From the NCBI RefSeq assembly GCF_001577835.2, contig NC_029518.1, positions 28,950,532 to 29,014,531 on the forward strand: DNA of 64,000 bases. Direction: 5' to 3'. A model generated the notes under the pieces. It had not been told where the DNA came from. It did no database searches and saw only the letters and a list, made by a program, of their open reading frames with translations. Position 1 is the stretch's first letter. Every line of letters starts with the position of its first letter. The translations under genes and the position numbers were made by a program. Positions 1 to 13,000 of this stretch are shown here, in pieces. Origin of the DNA: Coturnix japonica (taxonomy: Eukaryota > Chordata > Aves > Galliformes > Phasianidae).

Positions 1-3000
1 AAGAAGACTATATCTAGCAGCCTGGAATAAATTCAACAGCTCTAGAGATCATATGTACCAGATTGCTTAAGTAAGAGTCAGATTTAAAGAGATCAATACC
101 TTCTGAAAAGACAGACTGATGCTTTTACTCTTATTTATGGCATCTTATTCTGTAAACAGCCACCCTGGAGTTGGAGTATTAGTAACAGTAAATCTGTGAG
201 TCTGACTGCAGTGAAGCAGAAGTATGAAATAAGCATTAGCATGGACTCCTTTCTGATCAGTTTGGGTGCAGAAGTTTAACAAAAGGTTCTGAGAGGCTTC
301 TAAACCAGCAGTCATTTAGTGCAATGGTACACAAAATGACTGTTTAGTGTAATGATACACAAAATGACTATTTTTCTTAAGTATCTGTATATGGACCTCC
401 TAAATTTGTCATGTAACTTTAAGAGGAAAGTTTTATTGAGACTTTCAAGCTCACAGCATTCTCAGTGTTACCACAGAAGGGGATATCATACCCTAGGATG
501 CAGGAATGCAATGTGTAATTTGCAATTCCAGCTAAGTATTCAGAAGTTCGTAGGTAACCCATATAAGTGAACATAAACAGTTTTATCTAAGATCAAATTT
601 AGTGAAAATTCACATACAAAAATCAAGAATACAGAAGATGGAGCTCAAAAGACGCATTGAAGAGATATGTAGTTCTTGGCTTCTTCTGATGTAGCAGTCC
701 TGTAAAAACATTTGGCTTCAGTGAAAGCAATTAACATTTGTTTGTGATTCTCCTGTCCAGTACTTACAGAAACTGTAAGATAGCTCAGCATTCCAATAAA
801 CAGTACAGCAACAGAGGTTTATCTAGAAGTTCCAACTGTTTTACTAACTTATCATTAATCATTTGATTCTCTCAGTTATGCTCTTAAAACAGAAATCTAG
901 CTTGCCATGGTAATTCCTCATGAGGCAGAAAAAAGTGTTCTGACAAAAAGCTTGTCCTGATAGGAAATCTACCAGCAGACCTACCCAGAAAATCTACTAA
1001 AACAAAACAAAAAAACTCCAAAACAAAACCCAGCAAAGTCTTGCTAACTCAAGACTTTCAGAATATCATCATCAGCTTTTTCATAATGAGTTGTGAGGTT
1101 CATTTATTCAAATAATGCTAGGCAACACGATTGAGACCTTAGGAATTTTAGAGGTCGTGAAAGCCAGATATCCAAATACTGGAGTTTTACAGCTAAGTGG
1201 CTGTGCTATTTTCCAGCACTTCTGGATGAAGTGATAATCTCTTACCTACAGATGTTGCTAGAAATATTCTCAAGTGTTTGTACACATAGCTTCACTGGTA
1301 TTTAGCCACTTATTTTCCACTTAAGAAGATTATTTTCAGAAATCCATAAGCATGTGTAGCCTATGTAGCTCCACAGTAGTAGGTCAGTAGTTACCTAAGA
1401 AATTACATCAAGTAATGAGAACCAAAGAAATATGATGATGAGAGTGCTGATGAGCAAGGACCTGGCAAACCAAGACCTAGCCAGGCAGAAAAAGGATCAG
1501 GTTGTGCTGGCAGAACATAGAAATAGTCAGACTGGTACCGTACTATGGAAGAATGAGAAGAAGTGGATGAGTGGGATGTATATGCAAAAAGTTCTCCTGA
1601 GGTTCTCATTCTGGTATTTGTATTAGCTTGTTACGGGCTGTGGACATAAGCAAGCTGAATATGGTCAATAAGGTGTTGAAGCAACGATTACTGTGTCTAC
1701 ATGGTAGGTCATATTCCATCTCTGCTGCAATTAGGGGGTTGCAGTCTGTACTTCACCCACCTGAGCTATGCTCAAGGCTTGGGATCAAGGGTGCTGCTGT
1801 TGGGCAGGTACATTTTAATGTTACCATGAGAGCTAACTGTGCATCCTGGAAGTGAGCATTTTATGAACCGTAGAGCAGAAAGACTGAGTGGGCAGAAAAA
1901 GTAAAAGCTCCCTAAGTTTGTCACTATTGACCCTCTCATTGTCACGTGTAATGAAGAGCTGAAGAGTATCAAAACAAAATGCTGCAGTGGCCATTGGCCG
2001 TCTCTCTTTATCACAGTGTTTCCCAGCACTGCCGTCTGTGCTCTTTCCTGTCAGAACTCACTCCCAGCCACCCAAGAGCTGGCGACACAATGTGAGGGAG
2101 CAAGAGGTGAACCCTGCTGTGTGGTCCCACTTTGGTGCAGGGATTTGCGCAGGAAAGGATCTGCTCATGAAAGAGGTGAGTGTGCAGTCAGAAAGCCACT
2201 AGTTTGAAGACAATGGCTGTTGAACAGTATTGTCTAAGGGGTGGAAAAATGCTTGGTGTCAGTGTGCTTGTGCCTCCCACCATCAGTTCTAATCAGAGGA
2301 CTTCATTTGAGTTTTCTGTTAACTGGTCATACTGTTTGCAGTGGTAGCTATGAAGTTTTGCCTATACTGTGGGGTTTTTTTGTTTGTTCAATTAAGGATT
2401 TTAGGTGCTATAATCTTTCTACTGCATGACATATACAGATATACAGAAATACATACATGTATATATACCTAATAAGTAAGGTTGAGGCATATCACAGCCT
2501 CACTCCCTCACAGCAGTAGCTCAGCTATTCAATTCAGTGAAACATTTTACCAAAATCACTGCTTTATTCTTTTCAAGCAGTCAGCACTGATACGTGGGGT
2601 GGCTTTGTTTTCACTGTAATATGAAGCTTGAAAGCAAAGGATGGGAGATCTCTGATCCTAGGGCTACTAGGGGGTTAACATTGTTTGGTTTTAGCTGCTT
2701 AAAGCACTTACATCTAAATTGACCTCAGGTAAATAAAATAACCAGTGTCCTGGAAGGCTTATATAAAGTACACTGATGTGTTTGTCTTGTGCTTGAGAAA
2801 GGTACGAAGGCTGAATTATGTATACTGGAGCTACTGCCAACATCAGAAACTTTAAATAATTAGAGCAACTGAGTAGCTCACATCTGTTTTTTCTTTTTAT
2901 GAATGGAAAGACATCATGGAACAAGTGAATGCACAATGTTGGCTTGCCTGGTTTAAATAGATGGCGACCAAACTCATACAGTGTAAATTTGCTTCAGTGG

Positions 3001-3332
3001 GTGTTTCTCAGTGAAGATGGCAATGGTTATCTTTCCTGAGACTATAAAGAAACTGGATTCCATCAGTAAGCCCCAGGCTCCAAGTTCATTTGTACAATCC
3101 ACAATGAAGTTGGAGACAAGAGATGCCTAAATCAGCCTTTTCAGGTATGACAGATGTTGTATTATTATGAGAATTTTCAAGTCCCCCACTCTGGGTCCCC
3201 TCCAGCAATCAGTGTGAAAATCTGCCTGGGACTTCGCTGTTCTGATGGGACAAGCTCAGAAACTGAGATTCACAGCAGTAAATGCGAAACAGATTCTAAT
3301 ATGATACTGATGCCTGAATGACTTGAGCCTCT
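1..3332. other. No gene seen
   Basis: AT-rich non-coding sequence with only short open frames lacking splice context. The 28-bp duplication at 314 and a TATA/CATA-rich stretch near 2430-2470 are the only structures noted. Confidence 0.6.
314..369. repeat. 28-bp tandem duplication
   Basis: Two adjacent 28-bp copies, TTTAGTGCAATGGTACACAA.. and TTTAGTGTAATGATACACAA.., differ at three positions. No gene overlaps. Confidence 0.85.
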
Positions 3333-3525
3333 CTTGAGTGGTAAAGCACTGCACAGGTTGCCCAGAAGAAATGTGAACTTCCCATCTGTGGAATCTTGGT
3401 GTTCAAGTCCAAGTTGGATGTGGTTCTGGGCAGCCTGGAGTAGTGGAAGGTGTCTCTGTCCCTGGCAGAGTGCTGGATCCATACAGCCTTTAAGGTATCT
3501 CCCAGTCTAAATCATTCTGTGATTC
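3333..3525 (+). repeat. CR1 LINE 3' fragment
   Basis: Sense-strand CR1 3' end: GCACAGGTTGCCCAGAAGAA, the GTTCAAGTCCAAGTTGGATG line, then a degenerate CATTCTGTGATTC tail. It is 5'-truncated and diverged, so old. Confidence 0.75.
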
Positions 3526-6500
3526 AAGGACTGTTAACCATTTTTGGAAATTTTTTATCTCATCCACCTCTACAGTAAGCAAAATAATCAAAAGACAAAA
3601 AATAAACTCAGGCCTGGACAGAAAATATTATGAGATGTTTGAGCAACTCAGAAATTAGTATTATCTTTAAAGAATGTTTGTATGCTTTGAGAGAGATGTA
3701 ATATGTAGTGCATTAGTTATTGGTAAGCAGAAAATAATGGGACCAGGATGTCAGCTGGGTTTTCTTGTAGATCTTAGGCTGTAGCAGAAAAAAAACAATG
3801 CAATATTGCTTTCCTTTAATTATCTCAAGATCTGTCTCTGGAAGAGTAAAAGGAAAACAGACAGAAGATCCACTTATAATTGGGATGCAATAGAGAGTCA
3901 CCAGTGCATCAAGAAATCTTCATTATTTAACCATGCTGACAAATCTATCCTTATCCCTACTTTCAATCCCCCATTTTGCCAGATTTATACCAGAGGCTGC
4001 CACAAATGCCTTATTAAAACTTAGCTGTTGTGAGCAGTGGGTGCCAGGGCTGGAACAGCACCCAGCACGTCTGGGGTCAGCAAATTCCCTGTGAAGCTGT
4101 ACAAGAGGAGTTTGCAGACATAATAGCCTTTGAATCTGAAGGGTTGCAGCCAACTTTAAATGTTGTTGTGGTATGGAGGGTTTCTGTAATGTTTGCATCT
4201 CACCAGCCTGCTATCAGAAAGCAAACAGTCACTACAATGGAATCCCATTTAAAGGATCAGTTTTTCTGGCAGCGCTTCCAGTTATAGCAAACAAAAATGC
4301 ATGGTAGCTGAACAGAACAGGTTTGCAAGAAGCCAAGCATATGGATTTTGTTCATCTCGAATCCAGTGTAGGTGGGGATTGAGTCTTCCCAGAATAAGTG
4401 GGATGTATTCTATAGCAGTACAACCTCATATAAAAACTGATTCAGTGGCATAAAGATCCTGGAATAAAGAGTAAAGTCATCTGTTTAGGAGAGCACTCTT
4501 TGTTAGTGAGAGGTTTCAGCTGAATTCAGTGCTGGACCCTGCAGGTGAGGATGACAGCTCTCTAAATACAAATGGCTTTTTCAGCATGCTTTCCCTATCC
4601 AAGTGTTTTCAGTGTGAGCCACGTGATGTCATTGGCACTGTTAATTCAGTTTGCCAAGAATACCAGGTCTCACTCTGGATCCTGGTGCCCCTAACCTTGG
4701 CAGTAAAGCTCAACCATTCACTGCAGATTGGGCCTGGAAAATGTAAAACCTGTAACAGTCTTCTATCTGTTCTTCCTGACTGTTTTCCCGATGTGTTTTC
4801 TGTTTACGCTCTGTAGGGCATCAGGTGTCAGTGCAAGTAGGTGCAGCCAGTAAAAGCCACTTCACAGTAGAAAGCTCATGGCTGCCTCCCAGAACCTGAA
4901 TGCATCCCCTCTGTGGTGCCCTTATCCTTGTCTTCTCCAGCTTTGGCTCTCGGCACTGAAGACTATTCAAAATGCAGGTTTTTTTCTGGAGGCAGCATGC
5001 AGAAATCATACTGCTGCTCTGGCACGCCGAAGTGTTCAAACATGCAGCAGGGCCAGAACTGCCAGTGTGTTTAATGGGTAGATTAATGTATTTGCTTTGC
5101 TTATATGCATCTTTCAAAATGGGTATTTGCCAGAGTTCATGAAAAGCCCCTCTGCATGCAGCCCCTGTGCAAAGGCTCAGCATGTAGGGGCTGAAATCAC
5201 TGTTACTAGTCTTGTGGCTGTTCAGTTCCTTCCAGGGTCTCCCTGCCTCTGAAGACTGCTGGACTGGTGGAGGTCCATTTGCTTTCTAGAAGACAGAATT
5301 TCCAGAAGGAACTCATCTGGTGGATGGGGGCATTGGTTGGTAAGTCCACGTTCCTGAGTGGGAAGGTAGAGGGAGATCAGCCTGGGGAGCTCCCTCACCT
5401 TTTGTATGGTGCTGCATCCATATAAACCTCTTACTGTGTGGATCCAGGTGCTGGCAACACCTTCCTTGAGGAATGGTATGCGTTATGGAGACAGACTGTC
5501 TTGTGTTTCAGCAAGGTGGAACTCAGCTGGGAAGGAGACAGCTTACGGGGTCCTGGGGACTGGGGGAGAAGGCAAAGGCAGAGGAGAAGTGGGAGGGGTA
5601 TGGAGCAGGGGGAGGATTCTGGAGGATTAGAGCCCCAAAGGGTCCGTGTGACATGGATACAAGGAGGGTTTGGAGGGATGAAAGAGCTACCCTCAGCATG
5701 TGGACTCTATGGACTGGCAGAAACACTTGCATTTGCCTTCCCTTCTTCCCTTCCCTGCCCCACCTCTCTCAGCTGAAGCAGGGTGGGAGAGATGGTGTTA
5801 TGGTTCTTCTGCTAAGGTTCTCATTGCCTCAGTAAATATTGAAGATCTGGACTACTGTTGGTCACTGAAACACATTCAGATTTTTTTGGTGGGGTGTTTG
5901 AACCAGCCTGACACTGGAAATGCTGTTTGTTGTCCACCCAGGGCAGGGCTGAAGGCAGGAAAATTAGACTTCTTCCCTGTGCTCTGGGTATTTGCTGCTA
6001 AGTGTTTATTCCAATACATGTGCAAACAGGTCAGGTCTGGGGAGTGCAGGCTCAATACGGAGGAAGAACCTCTGTGACTCTTTTTGCTGCTCTTTTGCAT
6101 ACCACTGATATTTTTCTGCCTGTACAGACACAATTCCTTATTCCTTGCTTCCTAAGGACCAAGGTGATAGAAATATTTGCTACCCAGCATGAATGTGAAG
6201 TGAGCACTGTTCATGCCCCAACAGCTGGTCTCCTTCAGCACGCGGTCTCAGTCAGCTGCTCAGTACATTAGCACAGTGTTCATGAACAACCTCCCTTTTT
6301 CTACCATTTATCTAAGCACCAAGTTGCTTGGGGCATTTCCAGCCCTATAGAGCAACGGGGTGTGCCACAAGGGACAAAAGATATAAACATGAATTTCCAC
6401 AGTGCCAGCCTGCATCTGTGCTTTCTGTAAGTCTGTAATTTCTCATGATTCTTTTAAAGTTAAAAAAGCAGAAAACAGACAGTATGCATAAATATCACTC

Positions 6501-9500
6501 CATGCTGTAGCAATTCAGTTAATTATAAACTCGGTGATGTAGAAATAGAATGGCAAAGAAGAGTCATGTCTCTTTCTTCAATGATGCCTTAAAGGCTGCA
6601 GAAGGATTCAATGCAATTTTAAATCCTTTGAAATCAAGCCTTGAGAAGAAAGGATGCTGTCTTGTTGTATTTAAAAAGAAAAAAAGTGAACTTTAAAATC
6701 TTATTAGGAAAAGAAATCTCTGAATAAGCTCTGTCCTCTGTTCCCTGCTTCCATTACCACAACTATATAGTATAAGGTAAGCTGTGTGTTTTGATCCTCA
6801 AATTAAGTAAATTATGTCTAATAAATTGCTGTGTCCCAAGCATAGTTAAGCTGGCAATACTATGTGCGCTCTTTTAATTGCCAGCATCAAATCTCCATGA
6901 GAACTGCAAAAGAAAAACCTCCACATTTCTGAGAATTCTAATATTTTGGTGTTCTTTATATTATGAAAAATACTGTCAGCTCTTTCAAGCTTCAATAACT
7001 GACACTTCTCACCTTAGGTTCTCAAGGCCCTTTGCAAAGAAAGGCAAACAATGAAAGAATGTGAAAAATGCTTTTGGGAGAGAGAAAATTACACTCCTTT
7101 CAAAATACCCGAAGGAAAGAAAGGTAAGTGGCATCTACAGAGAGAAATCTGAGAAGCACAGTGCTCACAGAACAGAGCTTGGAAATGGTGTTTGAATGAC
7201 AGAAGATGCAGATGAGCACAGATACCTACAGAAAACCCTGGAACCTGTTTCTCAGGGCTCTTTCCACTCAAAGCAGGTGGACATAACAGAGAGGTTACTG
7301 CCCACAGCTGTTCGCTGCCAGCCCACCTGCCAGCCCCAGCTGGCCTGATCCATCCATACCATAATAGGGCCAGCCCCAGATGGAGCTTGTGGAACAGGGT
7401 CTTGGTTTCTTTTCATTGATGAGGGCTCATCTGCATCAAGATGACTCAGAAGGTGATGTTGAAACATGGTGGTTTCTGTCTGAAAAGGTAGGAATTGGCG
7501 TGGAAGTTTATTATTATTTTAAATCTATAAATGAAAAAGAATCATAGACAGGTTCATGGGGTTTCATTGCCTCGTGAGAGGTTTGTGTGTGATTTTTATG
7601 TATTCTTGAGAGAACTGGGGCACTGCAAATATGTGCTGCAGAGGGGAAGGAAGGTGCTCGGGACTCAGCAAAAGGAGGATGATTCATGTTGCTCTTTGAT
7701 ATTATCCTACATGCTCAGATCTGTGCTTGGAGCACAGCTTGCAAAATGCTGGTAGGAGGGCCAGAGAGGGTCAGAGGAAAGGAGGGTGGATGAGGCATCT
7801 GTTGCCTTTGTTTTGCTGAGTGTGTCCAGATCCTAGTTCAGCTTCTGCACTTTCTCCCACCAGCCGAGAAGTACAAAGCTGGTTTAAAATATCTGTTGTG
7901 AACTTACTGTAGGCTGTTATGTTCTGGTAATGGTTTCTATGAGTCTATTCCCATCAAGTGAAAAAGTAGTTATGATCAGTGAGAGATGTGGATTGCGTGT
8001 TGCGCTTGTCTAATGTAGTTGTGGTGGGAACACGAAAGTCAATCCTGATTTGGGCTATTGTAAGAGAAGGAGGCATGTGGCCTGTGGAGATCTGTGCAAT
8101 GTTATGTTCCTCTCCTCGGTGAGCTAATAAAGGACAAAAGCAAGCTGTGTCAGCTGTGATGTTAAATATTATGCGCTATCCTATGTTACAGCTCACTGAG
8201 CTCTTTGGCTGTTTGCTTTGGTTCAGTGGTGTGGGTAGAGCTGCTGCTGATGGTGTGCTAACAGCCCAAATGAGTTGTAAATACTCACTGTTGAGGCCAC
8301 TGGTGCATCGTGCAATGGGTCTGTATTCAGCCCCAGCCGTGTTTGCTGAATGCCCCTTTCAGTGCCTCCTCTATACGTGGGGCTTTATGCCATTGAGCCA
8401 TCTTTGCTGTGGATTGGGACAATCTGCGTTTTTACTCTGCATTGATACTTACAGAGATTTCGGCATAAAGGAATTTGGATGCCAAAATCTTTGTCTCCTT
8501 TGTGCCACTGTATGGGAAAGTCTGTGAAGAAACCCGTGAGTGCTGATAATTTCCATCCAGCCATTTTTGGCCATTTAAGCAGATTTTGAGTTTAGGGGGT
8601 GACTATTACATCTTTAAGATTCTGCTGCTCTAAAGTGGATTTCTGTGCCTTACATAAAACTCATGCTTCATAGACCAGTCTAGACTGAGGTAAAATAGAT
8701 AAATCCAATCTTTTATAAAATTCAGGAAATTTAAGAGTGTTCCTGGCCCCACTGATAGAGCTTCGGGGTACTTTGCCAGAGCACACTTGGCATCAAACAG
8801 AGCTTGCAATGGCAATTTGAGAATACATATGCTGTTCTCAAATATAAATGCAACATCAACTGATGACAACACTCCTTCTCTGGAAGAGAATGAATAAAGT
8901 ATCTGTAAGATAAGTAGATCAATTTCCAATTACTATGGAGGCGGAGCAGTTTGACAAACTGTATTTAGTTATGGGAAGTTTTTAGTCAGCTCCCAGATAA
9001 CTTAGTTTCACACACCTGAGGTTAGGCTTCCTAAAGGTGATAAAGTCAAAGGAATTAAAATTAGGTTGATGTTTGAGGGATGCCAGAAGTGAAAGTCAAC
9101 AGACAAATGAACTTCAAAAGGAAACTGAGTACTGCCCTCTGCACACGTGGTTTTTGCATTGTCACATTAGCTTTTCTACAAGGATGGTACGTGTACACAA
9201 CACCTAAACAAGAGCTGTTCTGCAGAAAATGGGTGGTCAGGAGGTCCATGAAATTAATAGCACCTAGAACTGAGGACAGTGATGCTAGTTTTCAGATCTC
9301 TCTCTCTCCCCCTCTCTCTTTTTTTCTTCTTACACGTTTTTGAAGTGGTGTCTTTGGTACCAGTTTTATTTATAGGAAACTGTGACAGTGCAAGTGAATC
9401 TCCAGGTGGAGAGTTGCTATGAAGAAGTTTCTAGGAACTAGTGATTCTTAGGCTAGTATTTCAGATGAGGTTTTCAGCATCATCGTCTCTACCATCAACT

Positions 9501-9617
9501 GACATATAGAGTAGAAATAAACAGGTTTTATCAAAAGGGCTTCCTGAGAACACATCAGTGGGTTGGCAGACATGGTGTATTTGTGTTTCATGAGCTTCTG
9601 TGCCACACTGTTGGAAA
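3526..9617. other. No gene seen; G-rich patch at 5547-5623
   Basis: Contains several 110-126 codon open frames (5438-5835 plus, 8147-8527 plus, 4821-5183 minus) without coding character, splice support or family match. A purine/G-rich block lies at 5547-5623. The rest is unremarkable. Confidence 0.55.
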
Positions 9618-10045
9618 GTATCATAGGATCACTAAGGTTGGAAAAGACCGCTAAGATCGTCTAGTCCAGCCATCAATCCATATTTACCATTCCCAATAAC
9701 TATGTCCCTCAGTGCCACAACTACACATTTCCTGATCAGATCCAGGGATGGTGACTCTACCACCTCTGTGGGCAGCCTGTTCCAATGCCTCTGGAGAAGA
9801 AATTCATCCTAATATCCAACCTGAGCCTCTCCTGGTGCAATCTGAGGCCATTACCTCCCATCCTCCAGCTGTTGCCAAGGAGAAGAGACTGATTCTTATC
9901 TCACTACAGCTTCTTTTCAGTCAGGAGTAAAGAGTGGTAAGGCTTCCTGTGAGTCTCCTCTTCTCCAGACTAAACAATCCCCAAACCTCTTGCTGTGACC
10001 AAAGAGTAGGACCCAGCACTTTGTCTTGTTGAACCTGGTCATGTT
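9618..10045 (-). repeat. CR1 LINE fragment, minus orientation
   Basis: Starts TCATAGGATCACTAAGGTTGGAAAAGACC, the reverse complement of a CR1 3' end. It continues through the GGGATGGTGACTCTACCACC and CCAATGCCTCTGG lines to the CTCCAGACTAAACAA region. The left end is clear; the right end is approximate. Confidence 0.85.
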
Positions 10046-13000
10046 TTAAAGCTGTGGTGACTGTGAACATTGCAGCAGTACTGTTATGCAGGGATAGGGG
10101 GATTTGCCCCTGGATTTGCAAAGGATAATGTTTGTGATGGCTCTTTCTGAGTGAAAGCTGGGGTGGTGGGGTTTGCTACAGTCACATGGCTTAATCACAA
10201 GGTTTTACACAGTAAGGGTCAGTACTTTGGTAGTGGTTTAAGGAATGTGGGCTGGAGCCCTGAATTTTCATCATTGCACGGGGGCAGAGGAATTAGCGCT
10301 CTTTCTCCCTCTCTCTCAGTGACATTTAGGGATTTCTTGAGCTGAATACCATTACTGAACACAACATTTCAGATGAATAGACCTACACAGATAGTGCACT
10401 GCTCCAACATGGATAACTGCTAACGCTCCTCAATCTCCCCTTTCCCGCCCCCCTCAGCCTAAGCACAAACACTCATTTCAGAGACAAAGATGCACTCTTC
10501 AATCACTTCTGACATTTCTTTGTTGCTGCCTAATGAAGGCTGGTTGATGGGCTATGTAGAAGGGTTATATAAGCATTTGCTGAGCCTACATTGTAGGATC
10601 ATAAGTGGGCAGCAGTTGCAAATGTTAGCATTTGTCTCTGGAGTTTCTTTAATCACAAGCCTAAAAGCCATCATGGTTCAGGGGGCCTTATCCCCACTAC
10701 CAGGGGACATTTCACTGAGTACCAGTGAAATGTCATAGTACAGAGGGGACTGCAGGGCTCGAAGAGTAGCCATGCTGCTGTCCCTGCCATGCTCAGATGG
10801 AATGCAAGAGGACTTAATCCTTGCTGGCTTTATCCAGATGACAAAAGATGGCCACCAGAGGCTGAATGCTTGCTTGTTGTTACTGTGGGTCCATTCTCCC
10901 ATCCTCTTTTTGCAACAAATGATAAGGTTCTTAGAGATGACTGAAGCATATCATCTTCATTTAAAAACCTGTGGGATCCTAGATCTGATTGACCACAGAA
11001 ATAAATGCTTTCTGTTGCCCTGACTCCTGTGGTCTGGCAGTAGCTCCCTCAAGTTGTAGGGTGATATAGATCTCATCTCTGGATCTGAAATGTAAGCTTT
11101 AAAATTATTGAACTGATCATTAATCTGGAACAATTTTGCCTGAAATAACATTTGGGGTTGTTTCTGTATGTGAGTACCTTTCAGTAAGCATAGCTGAACA
11201 CTGGATTGTTGTGTAACATGATGAGAATCCAGTACTAGGAAAAATCCATTTTCCACTCCCTTTAAATCCACACATGTGATAAATGCTGCCTCAGGAATTA
11301 TCTAGCTTGCTCTTGGGTAAGTTAGCTTCGCTCATTTCATGCGGCAAGTTCCTCACAGTGTAAAGTATTATGCAAATCCATAAAGTTTCTCTTGCTTTCC
11401 CATGTAAATATAGTATGATACTGTAGTGGAAATGCTGTCATGGCTCAAACCAATGACTGAGCAGCTGGTGGGAAAGCAGGGCCAACTTGGGAGCTCAGGT
11501 GCATGCAGTGCAGCTGTGTGACTGGAAGGGGTGGATCCTGGCTCCACCTCAAGGAGGTGGACCTCCTTTAAGGGTAGGCAGTGGAGGCGAGGGTGTCTTG
11601 CTGGAGATCCTTGACTACCTGAGGCCTTCTGACGGTAAACGAATCTTCCTTTGTTTCTTTATCCATCAGTGCTGCACTTGGGCTTGTCCTTTATTTGCTG
11701 CATCCAATGATTTTGCCACCCTGCTGTTACTGCTGTACTTACCATAACATTATAGTGTTACAGATACAAATCCCTTTTCTGGTGTGTGGCAAGGGTTTGC
11801 CAGGTCACATTACTGAGATCTGCTTGTGCTCTTGTTTGTACTGCTGAACATCATTCTTGATTTAATATTTCTGTACGCAAATACTATGATAACTATAGGC
11901 CACAGGCACCTATTTCTTGAGGGACTTGCACTGACCTCGCTCTGAATCCAGCAGAAGTGCCTCTAGCCACGTGTGCACCCTCTGTGATCATCTGAACTTT
12001 GTTCAAACAGTAGCTCATTGCAGTGGTCAGGCAGACTGGAGTAGTGTCAAAGTCTATTGGAGGCTGTCATATTATCAGCAAGGTGGAGGGGGCTACTGAA
12101 GTCATCTCCAAGTCCTTCCACTTCTGTTTTACTAGGATATGTCCTATTACGTAATTAAATGCAATGCTATGTGTTTGTTGTCCCCAGGGGGCTTATGTCT
12201 CATTCACTGAGCAATGAAGTTGATGATTATTGACACACACAGCTGGTAGATGTTTGTTTTTAATTTTTATTATTTCATTTTATTATTTGAATCTTTTATT
12301 ATTATTATTCCTTTCCATTTAGTAAATTTCTGACATCCTTTGAATCTTTAATTTATTCTTGTTTTTCTCCTTCACATCAAGCATAATATATTCTTGCCAC
12401 TCTTTTACAATAAACTATTGTTATATAGGCAGATTGCCTATATAAAATAGCAAACAAGCTTCAGGGATGTACTAAATAGATATTCTATAGTCAAAACTGT
12501 AGTTAAAAGCATAGGTCAAAAAGTAAGTTGCTGTTTTCTACTGCAGTCAGTGCAATCTAGATACCCACATTCAGACCTTGAGAGTTATATTAGACTGTGC
12601 CTACTTGATCAAGCTTTACAAGAGGCATCCAGGTATTGCAGGACTAATGTACATCTGTGTCCAGTAGTATTTATGCTCTGCTCTTCTGGAGAAGATCATG
12701 ATTCCATCTTTCTCTGTAATCACCTGAAAGCAGGAATATGTACTAACTATGAGGCCCCTAGAGCCATTTTATATCCCTGATTGCAGCTTTTCTGTCTTGT
12801 GTAGGTCATCAATTATGAAGGAATGGGGGTATGACTACTGTAGGGTCTTTACATTGTGCAAAAATGGAGCACTTCAGACCATGTAGTAGACACAGGCCTG
12901 TTTGACCCTGCAGGCATCTTTGCTTTGGCCCTCAGAGCTCCCAAAGGATTTTCAGAAGTCCTTTTGCATTTGTTGATTTACCGAAAAGTTCAAGAATCCA

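Noticed and set aside
4821-5183. 120-codon minus-strand ORF
   Set aside because: No recognisable motif and no exon boundaries that fit; probably chance.
5438-5835. Overlapping 112-120 codon plus-strand ORFs
   Set aside because: Two frames are open at once because the region is G-rich and poor in stops. The low-complexity peptides show no coding signal.
8147-8527. 126-codon plus-strand ORF
   Set aside because: No family match, no splice sites in a sensible arrangement and a random-looking composition. One ORF of this length is expected by chance in 64 kb.
8630-8929. 99-codon minus-strand ORF preceded by a fair acceptor
   Set aside because: No matching donor and no family resemblance. It shows how easily natural-looking peptides arise here by chance.
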